DNA of 15,660 nt. It comes from F1-60-MAGs149 sp032119475. GTDB lineage: Bacteria; Actinomycetota; Thermoleophilia; Gaiellales; F1-60-MAGs149. The DNA lies in contig JAUMCA010000066.1 of NCBI GenBank assembly GCA_032119475.1, forward strand, positions 1 through 15,660, in the 5' to 3' direction. Below the pieces are notes generated by a model. That model searched no databases. It had not been told where the DNA came from and was given only the letters and a program-made list of their open reading frames with translations. Position numbers and translations under genes: made by a program. This document shows positions 1 to 6,728 of this stretch, piece after piece. Numbering within the stretch: the stretch's first letter is position 1; the number at the start of each line of letters is the position of its first letter.

Positions 1-414
1 GTCGAGGTCAGGGACCGGGCAGAGACCGCGTGCCGGGACGCGCACGTGCGAGGCAAAGCCGCCGTGGACGTCGTTGCCGGGGAAGATCTGGTGCGGGCAG
101 ATCTGACCGCGTCCCGCCTTGCAGGCGGGACAGCGTCCGCACGGGATCACCGCCGCTACGATCACCGGCCGTCCGAGCCAGCTCTCCGCTCCGGGCCCGG
201 CTTCGACCACCGTGCCGGCGATCTCGTGGCCCAAAGTGAGCGGCAGCGGGTGCCGTGTCGGAACTCCGTCGTAGAAGAAGCCGAGGTCGGTGTGGCAGAC
301 GCCGCAGGCGGCGAGCCGGACGAGCACCTCACCCGCCTTAGGCTCTGCGAGATCGACCTGCTGGACGACGAGCGGCTTGCCGAACTCCTCGAGCACTGCG
401 GCGCGGATCTTCAT
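1..414 (-). CDS. Zinc-dependent alcohol dehydrogenase, Had-like (3' end beyond window)
   Basis: The first 138 residues of a medium-chain zinc alcohol dehydrogenase (GroES-like N-terminal domain) are visible; the NAD-binding half lies outside the window. Catalytic-zinc ligands are Cys40 in CGVCHTD and His63-Glu64 in GHE. The structural-zinc cysteines are Cys92, Cys95, Cys98 and Cys106 (PCGRCPACKAGRGQIC). The stretch FPGNDVHGGFASHV followed by VPARGLCPV (residues 111-134) resembles, from memory, 6-hydroxycyclohex-1-ene-1-carbonyl-CoA dehydrogenase (Had) of the anaerobic benzoyl-CoA pathway. That specific assignment is tentative; zinc-ADH membership is firm. The ATG at 414 is preceded by only a weak GGTAGG. 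A 36-bp palindrome ends 15 bp upstream of the start. The gene diverges from the VKOR gene at 652. Confidence 0.9.
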   Translation of the reverse strand, partial: MKIRAAVLEEFGKPLVVQQVDLAEPKAGEVLVRLAACGVCHTDLGFFYDGVPTRHPLPLTLGHEIAGTVVEAGPGAESWLGRPVIVAAVIPCGRCPACKAGRGQICPHQIFPGNDVHGGFASHVRVPARGLCPVPDLD

Positions 415-429
415 GCGGGAAGCCTACCG

Positions 430-465
430 GGCGGACATTTTGGGCCCGGGCCCAAAATGTCCGCC
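430..465. repeat. Perfect 36-bp palindrome, copy 1
   Basis: The left arm GGCGGACATTTTGGGCCC (430-447) is followed directly by its exact reverse complement (448-465), with no mismatch and no unpaired centre. It lies 15 bp upstream of the dehydrogenase ATG, so an extruded or transcribed hairpin would sit in that gene's 5' leader. The same 36 bp recur at 574-609. Confidence 0.97.
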
Positions 466-573
466 TACGTTCCGCATGCTGGATCCGACGACGACGATCC
501 GGCGTTGATCGGTGCGCCCAAACGCGCGTAGACGTCAGGAAACGCGTTCTCGTGCGTCCGGCGTGCTGCCCGA

Positions 574-609
574 GGCGGACATTTTGGGCCCGGGCCCAAA
601 ATGTCCGCC
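574..609. repeat. Perfect 36-bp palindrome, copy 2
   Basis: This is identical over 36 bp to the palindrome at 430-465 and gains one more pair (A573/T610). It ends 42 bp upstream of the VKOR ATG. The 108 bp between the copies (466-573) hold no gene that I can support. The two copies bracket the divergent promoter region. A symmetric regulator operator and a dispersed palindromic element are both possible readings. Confidence 0.97.
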
Positions 610-651
610 TGCACCCGGATCGGCGATCCGCCTCGCGCTACCGTGTGCGCG

Positions 652-1089
652 ATGGCGGTCGATCGGCGCATCCTGACCCTGGTGCAGATGCTGGCGCTCG
701 GCGCCGCGATCGGGCTGTCGGGGTACCTGACGTTTCTCAAGGCGACGAACGGCATCCCGCCCTGCTCGGTCGGCGGCGGCTGCTCGGCCGCCCTCTACTC
801 CGACTGGGGCTACCTCGTCGGCATCCCGCTCGCGTATATCGGGCTGACGGCGTCGATCGTGCTGCTGCTGCTCAGTCCGTGGGCGGTGCAGCCGATTCGC
901 GCGATCAGCCTGGTCCTGTTCCTCGTCGGCGCCCTGTTCACGATCTACCTGCGATACGTCGAACAGGCGCACTTCGACGGGAGGATGTGCGCCTGGTGCG
1001 TGGCGTTCATGGGTGCCTGGTGGGTCGCCGGGGCGTGTGAGCTCCTGCGCACGGTCCGGCCGCAGGTGGAGCCGGAGCCCGCGGCGTAG
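652..1089 (+). CDS. Vitamin K epoxide reductase family (VKOR) thiol oxidase
   Basis: A 145-aa membrane protein of the VKOR family, the actinobacterial counterpart of DsbB. It would reoxidise a DsbA-like partner outside the membrane and pass electrons to a quinone. The family cysteines are present: the loop pair Cys38 and Cys44 (CSVGGGC) followed by Ser45, and the active-site CxxC at Cys113-Cys116 (CAWC) near the quinone site. I see about four hydrophobic spans (roughly residues 8-28, 53-75, 83-101 and 113-130). Length fits a minimal bacterial VKOR without a fused thioredoxin domain, and no DsbA-like partner lies next to it. ATG 652 is preferred over the in-frame GTG 643 and over ATG 601 inside the palindrome. 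A Pr6Pr gene starts 9 bp downstream and is probably co-transcribed. Confidence 0.93.
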   Translation: MAVDRRILTLVQMLALGAAIGLSGYLTFLKATNGIPPCSVGGGCSAALYSDWGYLVGIPLAYIGLTASIVLLLLSPWAVQPIRAISLVLFLVGALFTIYLRYVEQAHFDGRMCAWCVAFMGAWWVAGACELLRTVRPQVEPEPAA

Positions 1090-1098
1090 GATCCCGAC

Positions 1099-1782
1099 GT
1101 GCCCTGGGCGCGTCTCCTCCACCTGATCACCGCGGTCGGCGCGGTCGTCGGCCTGGCGCTCGGCTACGGGTTCGCGATCGTCGACGCCTACGCACCGACC
1201 GCGCCCGTCGACCCCGGGCTGTTCGACGCCGGCGGGCCGCAGTCGATGGCCGGACGGCTGGGCGACTTCTCCGTCTACTTCACCATCTGGAGCAACGCGC
1301 TCGTCGCCCTCGTGTTCGCGGTGCTCGCCGCGCGTCCATCGCGCGACGGACGCGTCCTGCGGGTGCTGCTCTTCGACGCGCTGCTGATGATCCTCATCTC
1401 GGGGATCGTCTACAACGCGATCATCGCACCGGTCATCCCGCCCCGCGAGGGCCTCGATCTGGTTGCGTCGACGCTCCAGCACACGGTCGTGCCGCTGCTC
1501 GCCCTCGGCGCGTGGCTCGTCGTCGGCCCGCGCGGCTGGTTGCAGCGGAAGCTGATCCTCCCCGCGCTCGCCATCCCCATCGCCTGGGTCGTCCTGACGC
1601 TGATCCGCGGCGCCGTCATCGACGCCTACCCGTACGGCTTCCTCAACGTCGTCGACCTCGGCTACCTGCTCGCCCTCGCGAACGTGCTGGTCATCCTCGC
1701 CATCGGCATCGCGCTGTGCGTCAGCCTGATCGGCCTCGACCGCCTCGCGCGACGCTGGTCGCGCACCGCGGCCGGCGCCTAG
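1099..1782 (+). CDS. Pr6Pr family membrane protein
   Basis: A 227-aa integral membrane protein with about six hydrophobic segments. It matches the bacterial Pr6Pr (FAR-17a/AIG1-like) family by the pattern YFTIWSNALVALVFA (residues 55-69), then QHTVVPLLALGAWLVVGPR, then IRGAVIDAYPYGFLNVVDLG. The conserved polar residues (Asn in WSN, His in HTVVP, Tyr/Asn in YPYGFLNV) sit in or next to membrane segments. This resembles eukaryotic AIG1/ADTRP-type lipid hydrolases, but the function of bacterial members is not established. GTG 1099 is the start, 9 bp after the VKOR stop, with no clear ribosome-binding site, so translational coupling to VKOR is likely. The TAG stop shares a CTAG with the stop of the convergent MFS gene. 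Confidence 0.88.
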   Translation: MPWARLLHLITAVGAVVGLALGYGFAIVDAYAPTAPVDPGLFDAGGPQSMAGRLGDFSVYFTIWSNALVALVFAVLAARPSRDGRVLRVLLFDALLMILISGIVYNAIIAPVIPPREGLDLVASTLQHTVVPLLALGAWLVVGPRGWLQRKLILPALAIPIAWVVLTLIRGAVIDAYPYGFLNVVDLGYLLALANVLVILAIGIALCVSLIGLDRLARRWSRTAAGA

Positions 1783-3275
1783 GCCGGCGTCTTCCCGCGC
1801 AGCAGGAGGACGGCGACGCCGACGCCGATCACGGCGACGATCACCGACGGCACCATCGCGTACGCGACGGCCACGTCGAACGCCTTCGTCACCGTCGCGG
1901 ATGCGTCGATGCCGACGGGCACGTCGATGTCCGTCAGCCGCGCACTCCCGGTCAGGACGTCGAGGAACTGGCCGATGCGGCCGTCGGTCGGATCGTTGAC
2001 GTCGAGCAGCTTCTCGAGCTCGTAGCGCGCCCGCGTCTGGAAGATCGCCGTGCCGAGGGCCACGCCGAGCGACCCGCCGATCATGCTCGAGGCCTTGTAG
2101 ACGCCGGAGGCGACGCCCTCGCCGGCCCCGTCCGGGTCCTCCACCGCCACGGCGGCGCACGGCGTGATCTGCAAGCCGATGCCGGCGCCGAGCAGGAGGA
2201 ACGGCGCGATCAGCTGCCCGTACGACCCGGTCAGGTCCAGCATCAGGACCGACGCGACGGCGAGCAGCGCCATGCCGATCGCCGTCGGCAGCCACGGGCC
2301 GAGGCGCTGGCCGAGCCGCGTGCCGATCGGGTTCATCAGCAGGATCGGAATGGTCGCCGGCAGGAGCAGCACGCCGGCCTCCAGCGGTGAGCGGTTCTCG
2401 ACCACCTGGAGGTAGAGCGCCATGAAGAAGATGGCGGCGCCGAAGATGATGTTCGCGATCAGGTTGGCGAGCACCGCGCCGTCGAACCGCGCGCGGCGGA
2501 AGATGTGCAGCTGCACGACCGGGTTGCTCACCCGCCGCTCGATCACGATGAACGCCGCCAGGGACAGGAGCGCGGCGCCGAACACGATGCCCATCTGCCG
2601 CGGGGAGTACGTGTCCGCGTTGACCAGCCCGTAGGACAGCAGCCCGATGCCGAGGACGAGCGTGACGACCCCCGGGATGTCGACGCTCCGCTCGGCGCCC
2701 TCGTCGCGGGACTCGGGGGTCGTCTTCCACATCAGGAGCAGGGCCAATGCGCCGATCGGGAGGTTCATCCAGAAGATCCACTGCCACGACAGGGCGGCGA
2801 TCAGCAGGCCGCCGACCAGGGGGCCGAGCGCCTGCGCGCCCCAGCAGGTGGCGATCCACGCGCCGATCGCCGTGTCGCGCTGCCGCCCCTCGAAGGTGAC
2901 CGCGACGATCGCCAGGGCGGTCGGCAGGATCAGCGCCGCGCCGACGCCCTCGATGACGCGCCCGGCGATCAGCATCGGCGCGCCCTGCGCGAGACCGGCC
3001 ACGATCGACCCGGCGAGGATCAGCAGCGTGCCGAGGGAGAACACGAGGCGCCGCCCGAAGATGTCGCCGAGCTTGCCGCCGACGATGATCAGCGAGCCGG
3101 CGAGGAAGTAGCCGTTGACCGCCCACTGGAGCGTGTCCATCGAACCGCCGAGTTCGCGGCCGATGGTCGGCAGCGCGAGCGAGATGTCGGACGCGGTCAC
3201 CCAGACGAGGGCGGTGACGGCGCAGATGCCGACGAGGGACAGCCAGCGGTTCGGGGACGTGGAGAGGAGCGACAT
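1779..3275 (-). CDS. MFS exporter, DHA2 (14-TMS, EmrB/QacA) family
   Basis: A 498-aa major facilitator transporter, expected to be a proton-coupled drug or small-molecule exporter in the cytoplasmic membrane. Family motifs are visible: ASDISLALPTIG (28-39, the D1-type motif of DHA2), motif A GGKLGDIFGRR (66-76) in the TM2-TM3 loop, and the antiporter motif C region around GAQALGPLVGGLL (146-158) followed by WQWIFWMNLPIG. Length and hydrophobicity fit 14 membrane spans. The substrate cannot be read from sequence and no regulator of the TetR or MarR type is adjacent. It is 86 bp downstream of the SGNH transferase on the same strand, so it could be a tail of that operon or have its own promoter. 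Its stop overlaps the Pr6Pr stop by 4 bp (CTAG). Confidence 0.93.
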   Translation of the reverse strand: MSLLSTSPNRWLSLVGICAVTALVWVTASDISLALPTIGRELGGSMDTLQWAVNGYFLAGSLIIVGGKLGDIFGRRLVFSLGTLLILAGSIVAGLAQGAPMLIAGRVIEGVGAALILPTALAIVAVTFEGRQRDTAIGAWIATCWGAQALGPLVGGLLIAALSWQWIFWMNLPIGALALLLMWKTTPESRDEGAERSVDIPGVVTLVLGIGLLSYGLVNADTYSPRQMGIVFGAALLSLAAFIVIERRVSNPVVQLHIFRRARFDGAVLANLIANIIFGAAIFFMALYLQVVENRSPLEAGVLLLPATIPILLMNPIGTRLGQRLGPWLPTAIGMALLAVASVLMLDLTGSYGQLIAPFLLLGAGIGLQITPCAAVAVEDPDGAGEGVASGVYKASSMIGGSLGVALGTAIFQTRARYELEKLLDVNDPTDGRIGQFLDVLTGSARLTDIDVPVGIDASATVTKAFDVAVAYAMVPSVIVAVIGVGVAVLLLRGKTPA

Positions 3276-3361
3276 GGCGCGAGCGTAATCGCCGCACCTG
3301 ACGGCACCCCTACGCGACGTCCGCTACCGCACGGGCGGGCGCTGGCCGTCCAAGCCGCGGA

Positions 3362-4384
3362 TCAGTCCCCGCTGATCTGCGTGCCGAGCCAGCGCGAGTA
3401 GGTCGCCCGGCCGGGCTCGTGCATGTGGTTCGGGTCCGAGTAGCCGCCGTCGTACATCTCGGCGAGGACCTCGGTCGGCGGCACGAGCAGCGGCGCGCCG
3501 AACGTCTCCTCGAAGCGCTGCACGTAGCGCGGGTCCGCGGGCGGGTCGAGGTAGCGCGGCATGAGCGTGAAGAACACGTCCAGGCCGTGCTGCTCGCCGA
3601 AGGCGACGATCTGCCGGATCGCGTGACGCTGGGCGTCCGCGTTGATCGCGCCGATCCGCCAGTTGCCCGGCTTCTTGTCCCGCCACGTGCCGCCCTTCGG
3701 CACCGAGCGCTCCTCCCATGACGCGTTGGCGGCCGGCTTGTACGGCCGGTCCTTGCCGGTGCAGCCGTCCGACACCGCGACCGGGCGGTCCGCGACGGGG
3801 ATCAACGCGTTCTTGTCGGCCTTGCCGGTCAGCAGGCGGTCGAGGGCGTAGTCGAGGCGCTCCTGGCCGAGGTCGAGCACGTCGCGGAAGCGGAGGTAGG
3901 CCGGCTCGCGCGGCTTCGCCTGCGGATCGTCGACGAACTCGCCGATCGGCACGAGCGCGGCGTGGTCGGGGTAGTAGTCGTAGTACCGCTGCGACGTCGC
4001 GACGACGTCGCCCTCGCGGGAGTACTCGACGACGATCGCCTTGCGGATGCCGCGCTCGTTCTCGACGTCCTTGATCTGCTGGAACATCTGCTGCGTCCCG
4101 CGCCAGGAGCGGGCGAGGTTCAGCACCACGAGCTCCTCGCCGCCCTTCGAGATGACGCCGGACATCTCCTGCGGCGACACCCCCCACTTCGTCCGCGAGG
4201 TGCCGACGACGACCACGTCGACAGGGCCCTTGTAGTGGTAGATCTGGCGGTAGACGCACTTCAGCGATGCGTAGCGCACGCGCGGCTGATCGCTCCACGC
4301 GACGAGTGCGAAGACGCCGCCGAGCACGGTCAGCAGCGCCAGGGCGCAGCCGAGTTGGATGAGGCGTCGTCGGGAGGGGCTCAC
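3362..4384 (-). CDS. SGNH/DltD-like acyltransferase, membrane-anchored (paralogue 1)
   Basis: A 340-aa protein with one N-terminal signal anchor (about residues 7-30) and an outward-facing SGNH-type domain. The nucleophile is Ser63 in GTSRTKWG. The Asp/His pair is Asp317 and His320 in SDPNH near the C-terminus. This is the arrangement of DltD, AlgJ and AlgX, which take an acyl group from an MBOAT system and place it on an envelope polymer. Another conserved block is LNLARSWRGTQQMFQQI. The GTG start at 4384 is 6 bp after the TAG of the 58-aa microprotein and in the same frame, with no Shine-Dalgarno sequence, so coupled translation is likely. The MBOAT and ACP genes lie upstream in the same run. 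A clear paralogue is at 9518-10567. Acyl group and acceptor are unknown. Confidence 0.85.
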   Translation of the reverse strand: MSPSRRRLIQLGCALALLTVLGGVFALVAWSDQPRVRYASLKCVYRQIYHYKGPVDVVVVGTSRTKWGVSPQEMSGVISKGGEELVVLNLARSWRGTQQMFQQIKDVENERGIRKAIVVEYSREGDVVATSQRYYDYYPDHAALVPIGEFVDDPQAKPREPAYLRFRDVLDLGQERLDYALDRLLTGKADKNALIPVADRPVAVSDGCTGKDRPYKPAANASWEERSVPKGGTWRDKKPGNWRIGAINADAQRHAIRQIVAFGEQHGLDVFFTLMPRYLDPPADPRYVQRFEETFGAPLLVPPTEVLAEMYDGGYSDPNHMHEPGRATYSRWLGTQISGD

Positions 4385-4390
4385 GCGGGG

Positions 4391-4567
4391 CTAGTAGTTC
4401 GCGTACACGGGCGTCAGGGACTCGAGCGGGTAGTTCAGCGCCACGAGGATCCACGCGACGATGCCGATGGCGATGTAGACGAGGAGCTGATGGCGCACGA
4501 CCCAATCTGCCACAGCCTTGGCCAATGTCGTCCACGCGTCGTGGACGGGATCACGTCGGTCGCTCAC
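4391..4567 (-). CDS. DltX-like single-span microprotein, candidate acyl shuttle
   Basis: A 58-aa protein between MBOAT and SGNH transferase. Its GTG start overlaps the MBOAT stop (GTGA, 4 bp), which supports it as a real coupled gene. The N-terminal half is charged (MSDRRDP, then KAVADWVVRHQ), residues 28-45 form one hydrophobic span, and the short tail PLESLTPVYANY would face outward by the positive-inside rule. In the dlt system DltX is a microprotein of similar size and topology; a tyrosine in its extracytoplasmic C-terminal hexapeptide carries the acyl group from DltB to DltD. Here the last six residues are PVYANY, placing Tyr55 at hexapeptide position 3 and aromatic Tyr58 at position 6, as in that motif. 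Gene order, size, topology and tail all agree, but the shuttle role is inferred and there is little other sequence to compare. Confidence 0.75.
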   Translation of the reverse strand: MSDRRDPVHDAWTTLAKAVADWVVRHQLLVYIAIGIVAWILVALNYPLESLTPVYANY

Positions 4568-5742
4568 AGCTGCACCCCCACGAATGATGCGACGTACCGC
4601 GCGAGATCGCGGTTCGACGGCTGGTTGGCGATGGTCGACAGGAGGCTGACGAAGGTCAGGGTGATCGCGATGCCGCCGATCCGCCGCACCGTCATCGGCA
4701 CCGGCCAGGGCGCCCGCTTGAGCCCGCGATACCAGGTCGTCAGGGCGAGCGCCGACCCGTGCCCGACGCCCCATAGGACGTAGCCCACGCTGACGTCGTG
4801 CCACAGGCCGATCAGGGTGAACACGACGATCAACGACAGCGACGTGCGCCCGGTGCGCCGCAGCAGCGGCTTGAACATGTACGCGGTGATGAACGTCGAC
4901 AGCGACAGGTGCCAGCGCTGCCAGAAGTTCTGGATCGAGTGCGCGATCAGCGGGAACTTGAAGTTCTCCGTCAGATCGAGGTTGAACATCCAGCCTGCGC
5001 CGATCGCGATGTCGGTGAAGCCGGAGAAGTTGAGGTACAGGTAGCCGAAGGCGAAGAACGCGTAGAGCAGCGCCTCGACCGGGCCCGACCAGCCCTGCTC
5101 GACGACGGCCGGCAGCGGCGCGCCGAAGACCTCGCGGGCGGCGGTCGTCTGGATCCAGTCGCCGATGATGAACACCTTCACGGTGCCCATGCCGATGCGC
5201 CCGATCCCCATCGTCCAGCGGCGGACGTCCGGGTCGCGGGACAGCGCGGCCCGGTCGAACTTCTGCGACGCGTCGATCGGCCCCGTCGGGAACGCCGGGT
5301 AGAACAGCGTGGTCGTGACGATCTCGCGGAACGGGAGCGCGCCGAGCTTCAGCCCCTGCTTGATCGAGGCGTACAGCTTGAAGGTGTAGAACGACAGGCC
5401 GAGCGTCGCGAGCGTCTCGAACACGGGGCTCCGCGGCGAGCCGACCGGGACGGGGATCAGCTCGCCCAGCGGGACGATGGCGTTCGCGACGAGGGGGAGC
5501 ACGATCAGCCAGGGCAGCCAGCCGTAGCGCGGGTGCCGTCGCGTCAGCGCGTACAGGAGCCACGCGAGCAGGGCGGTCGCGACGGCGATGAACAGCGTCA
5601 GCGGGTTGTAGATGAAGATCAGGACGCCCGAGGTGACGAGCAGAACGGCGCGGCGCCCCTCGATCCAGCCAGCGGGCAGCAGCCAGTAGACGAGGCTCGC
5701 GACGAGCGTCGTCAGGACGAGGATCTGGAGGGTCGCCAGCAC
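4564..5742 (-). CDS. MBOAT-family acyltransferase (DltB/AlgI-like)
   Basis: A 392-aa polytopic membrane-bound O-acyltransferase. Diagnostic blocks are YLYLNFSGFTDIAIG (235-249), NFWQRWHLSLSTFI (272-285, His278), IGLWHD (311-316, His315) and WGVGHG (324-329). His328 is the probable catalytic histidine, equivalent to the essential histidine of DltB. The family moves an acyl group from a cytoplasmic thioester carrier to the outer face. The ACP gene 56 bp upstream is the likely donor carrier. The protein ends soon after the last spans and has no fused C-terminal shuttle peptide, which fits a separate microprotein downstream. GTG 5742 is the first possible start because an in-frame TAG lies two codons before it. 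It has no clear Shine-Dalgarno sequence. Confidence 0.93.
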   Translation of the reverse strand: MLATLQILVLTTLVASLVYWLLPAGWIEGRRAVLLVTSGVLIFIYNPLTLFIAVATALLAWLLYALTRRHPRYGWLPWLIVLPLVANAIVPLGELIPVPVGSPRSPVFETLATLGLSFYTFKLYASIKQGLKLGALPFREIVTTTLFYPAFPTGPIDASQKFDRAALSRDPDVRRWTMGIGRIGMGTVKVFIIGDWIQTTAAREVFGAPLPAVVEQGWSGPVEALLYAFFAFGYLYLNFSGFTDIAIGAGWMFNLDLTENFKFPLIAHSIQNFWQRWHLSLSTFITAYMFKPLLRRTGRTSLSLIVVFTLIGLWHDVSVGYVLWGVGHGSALALTTWYRGLKRAPWPVPMTVRRIGGIAITLTFVSLLSTIANQPSNRDLARYVASFVGVQL

Positions 5743-5798
5743 GGGCTATGCGGGCGGAGCCTTCAGCGGGAGCGCGGCCGGGCGGGTCGGCCGTCGCG

Positions 5799-6044
5799 TC
5801 ACGCCGTGGCCGCCACCACGATGTCGACGAGCGCGCCGACGCGGAAGTCGTCGTACGTCTCGTCGATCGCCGCGAGCTTCGTGTCGAGGTCGTTCTCGAG
5901 CTCGAAGAGGAACGTCATCGAGTCGAGCGAGTCGAGCATCCCCTCCTCGACGAGATTCGTGTCCTCCGTGATCTCGCCCTCGACGTCGCCGACCGTGGCC
6001 GTCAGGGCCTTCCGGATGGCGGCGATCGCGTCTTCGCGTGTCAT
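5799..6044 (-). CDS. Acyl carrier protein (DltC-like context)
   Basis: An 81-aa acidic acyl/peptidyl carrier protein. The phosphopantetheine attachment site is Ser39 in EEGMLDSLDSM; a second Asp-Ser follows at 41-42, but alignment with GLLDS of DltC-type carriers favours Ser39. After modification by a phosphopantetheinyl transferase (not in the window) it would hold an acyl or aminoacyl thioester in the cytoplasm. The start has a strong GGAGG seven bases before the ATG, the best ribosome-binding site in this run. The MBOAT gene directly downstream implies that this carrier feeds the acyltransferase rather than fatty-acid synthesis. No adenylation enzyme (DltA type) lies nearby to load it. Confidence 0.93.
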   Translation of the reverse strand: MTREDAIAAIRKALTATVGDVEGEITEDTNLVEEGMLDSLDSMTFLFELENDLDTKLAAIDETYDDFRVGALVDIVVAATA

Positions 6045-6076
6045 GGGTCCTCCCTAGGTGACGTGGGAAACGGTAC

Positions 6077-6700
6077 TCAACCCGCCACGACGCAGGAGAA
6101 GAGGATCTGGAACCGCGGCGGCGCGTCCTTCCCCTCCGTGTCCACCAGGCTCAGCGTCTGCAGGCGCTCGCCGACCATGCGCGCGAGCTTGGGCGTGACC
6201 GTCAGCACGCCGGTCGTCGGGTAGGCCGGCGCGACGGGCAGCCGCGCCTGGGCGAGCGCGGTGAACCAGATGTCGGAGACCTGCTCGCCGCGCTGGGCGT
6301 GGATCGCCTTGACGCACTCGATGACCGCGGCGAGGTACGACTCGAAGCCGCCGGCGATCGCGAAGCCGGCGCTCCCCGCGCCCGCCGCGTCGGCCTCGAG
6401 GCCGCTGGTGGAAGGCGGCACGTCATCGATCCGCGGCGCGTCGGGCCCGTCGATCTCCAGGAAGCGCGCGACGATCCGCGTGCCGCCGTCGTCGAACGTG
6501 GCGCGGCCGATCTCGTCCGCTCCGTCGCCATCGCCCACCACCAGGCGGACGCCCTTGAGGGTGATGCGCGTGAACTTGGCCGACGTCAGCAGCGCGTGCG
6601 GATGATCGGCGGCGACGATCTCCGCCGTGCGCGCGAGGATCTGGGACCCCTGCACGTAGTTGCGCGTGCCGCGCAGGCCGACGTCGAGGATGCGCTCCAC
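6077..6700 (-). CDS. Conserved-looking hypothetical protein in the acylation operon
   Basis: I do not recognise this 207-aa protein. It is soluble-looking, with no signal peptide or membrane span. It starts MERILDVGLRGTRNYVQGSQ, has a Gly/Ala/Asp-rich middle (about residues 95-120), and a second structured half containing FESYLAAVIECVKAI, VSDIWFTALAQARLPVAPAY and a C-terminal FQILFSCVVAG. The alternation of one long helix with strands in each half could fit a double hotdog fold, as in acyl dehydratases or thioesterases, but this is a guess. It starts at GTG 6700, 28 bp after the ComB-like stop, and ends 32 bp before the ACP start, so it is very probably co-transcribed and may act on the acyl-ACP. 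Confidence 0.8.
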   Translation of the reverse strand: MERILDVGLRGTRNYVQGSQILARTAEIVAADHPHALLTSAKFTRITLKGVRLVVGDGDGADEIGRATFDDGGTRIVARFLEIDGPDAPRIDDVPPSTSGLEADAAGAGSAGFAIAGGFESYLAAVIECVKAIHAQRGEQVSDIWFTALAQARLPVAPAYPTTGVLTVTPKLARMVGERLQTLSLVDTEGKDAPPRFQILFSCVVAG

Positions 6701-6728
6701 ACCCGTAGGGTACCGGTGCGGCCCGCGC

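Noticed and set aside
1..414. Proof of anaerobic benzoyl-CoA degradation
   Set aside because: Only the N-terminal domain of one Had-like dehydrogenase is visible and no ring-reducing or hydrolase genes are in the window. The resemblance is recorded as tentative.
505..534. Promoter TTGATC ... TAGACG for the VKOR gene
   Set aside because: The -10 match is poor with an 18-bp spacer. Nothing distinguishes it from chance in this intergenic stretch.
430..609. Two direct repeats as a CRISPR remnant
   Set aside because: There are only two units, each a complete palindrome, with a 108-bp gap and no cas genes. Array repeats do not look like this.
535..3297. Very long minus-strand open frame (about 920 codons) across the VKOR, Pr6Pr and MFS genes
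   Set aside because: It translates to low-complexity Arg/Asp/Gly-rich sequence without family motifs and conflicts with three well-supported genes. Such shadow frames are expected at this GC content, as are the long frames opposite the MBOAT, ATP-grasp and aceA genes.
3362..6044. True D-alanylation of lipoteichoic acid (dltABCD)
   Set aside because: There is no DltA-type D-alanine ligase here, and the likely host group is not known for classical lipoteichoic acid. Only the transfer architecture is supported, not the cargo.
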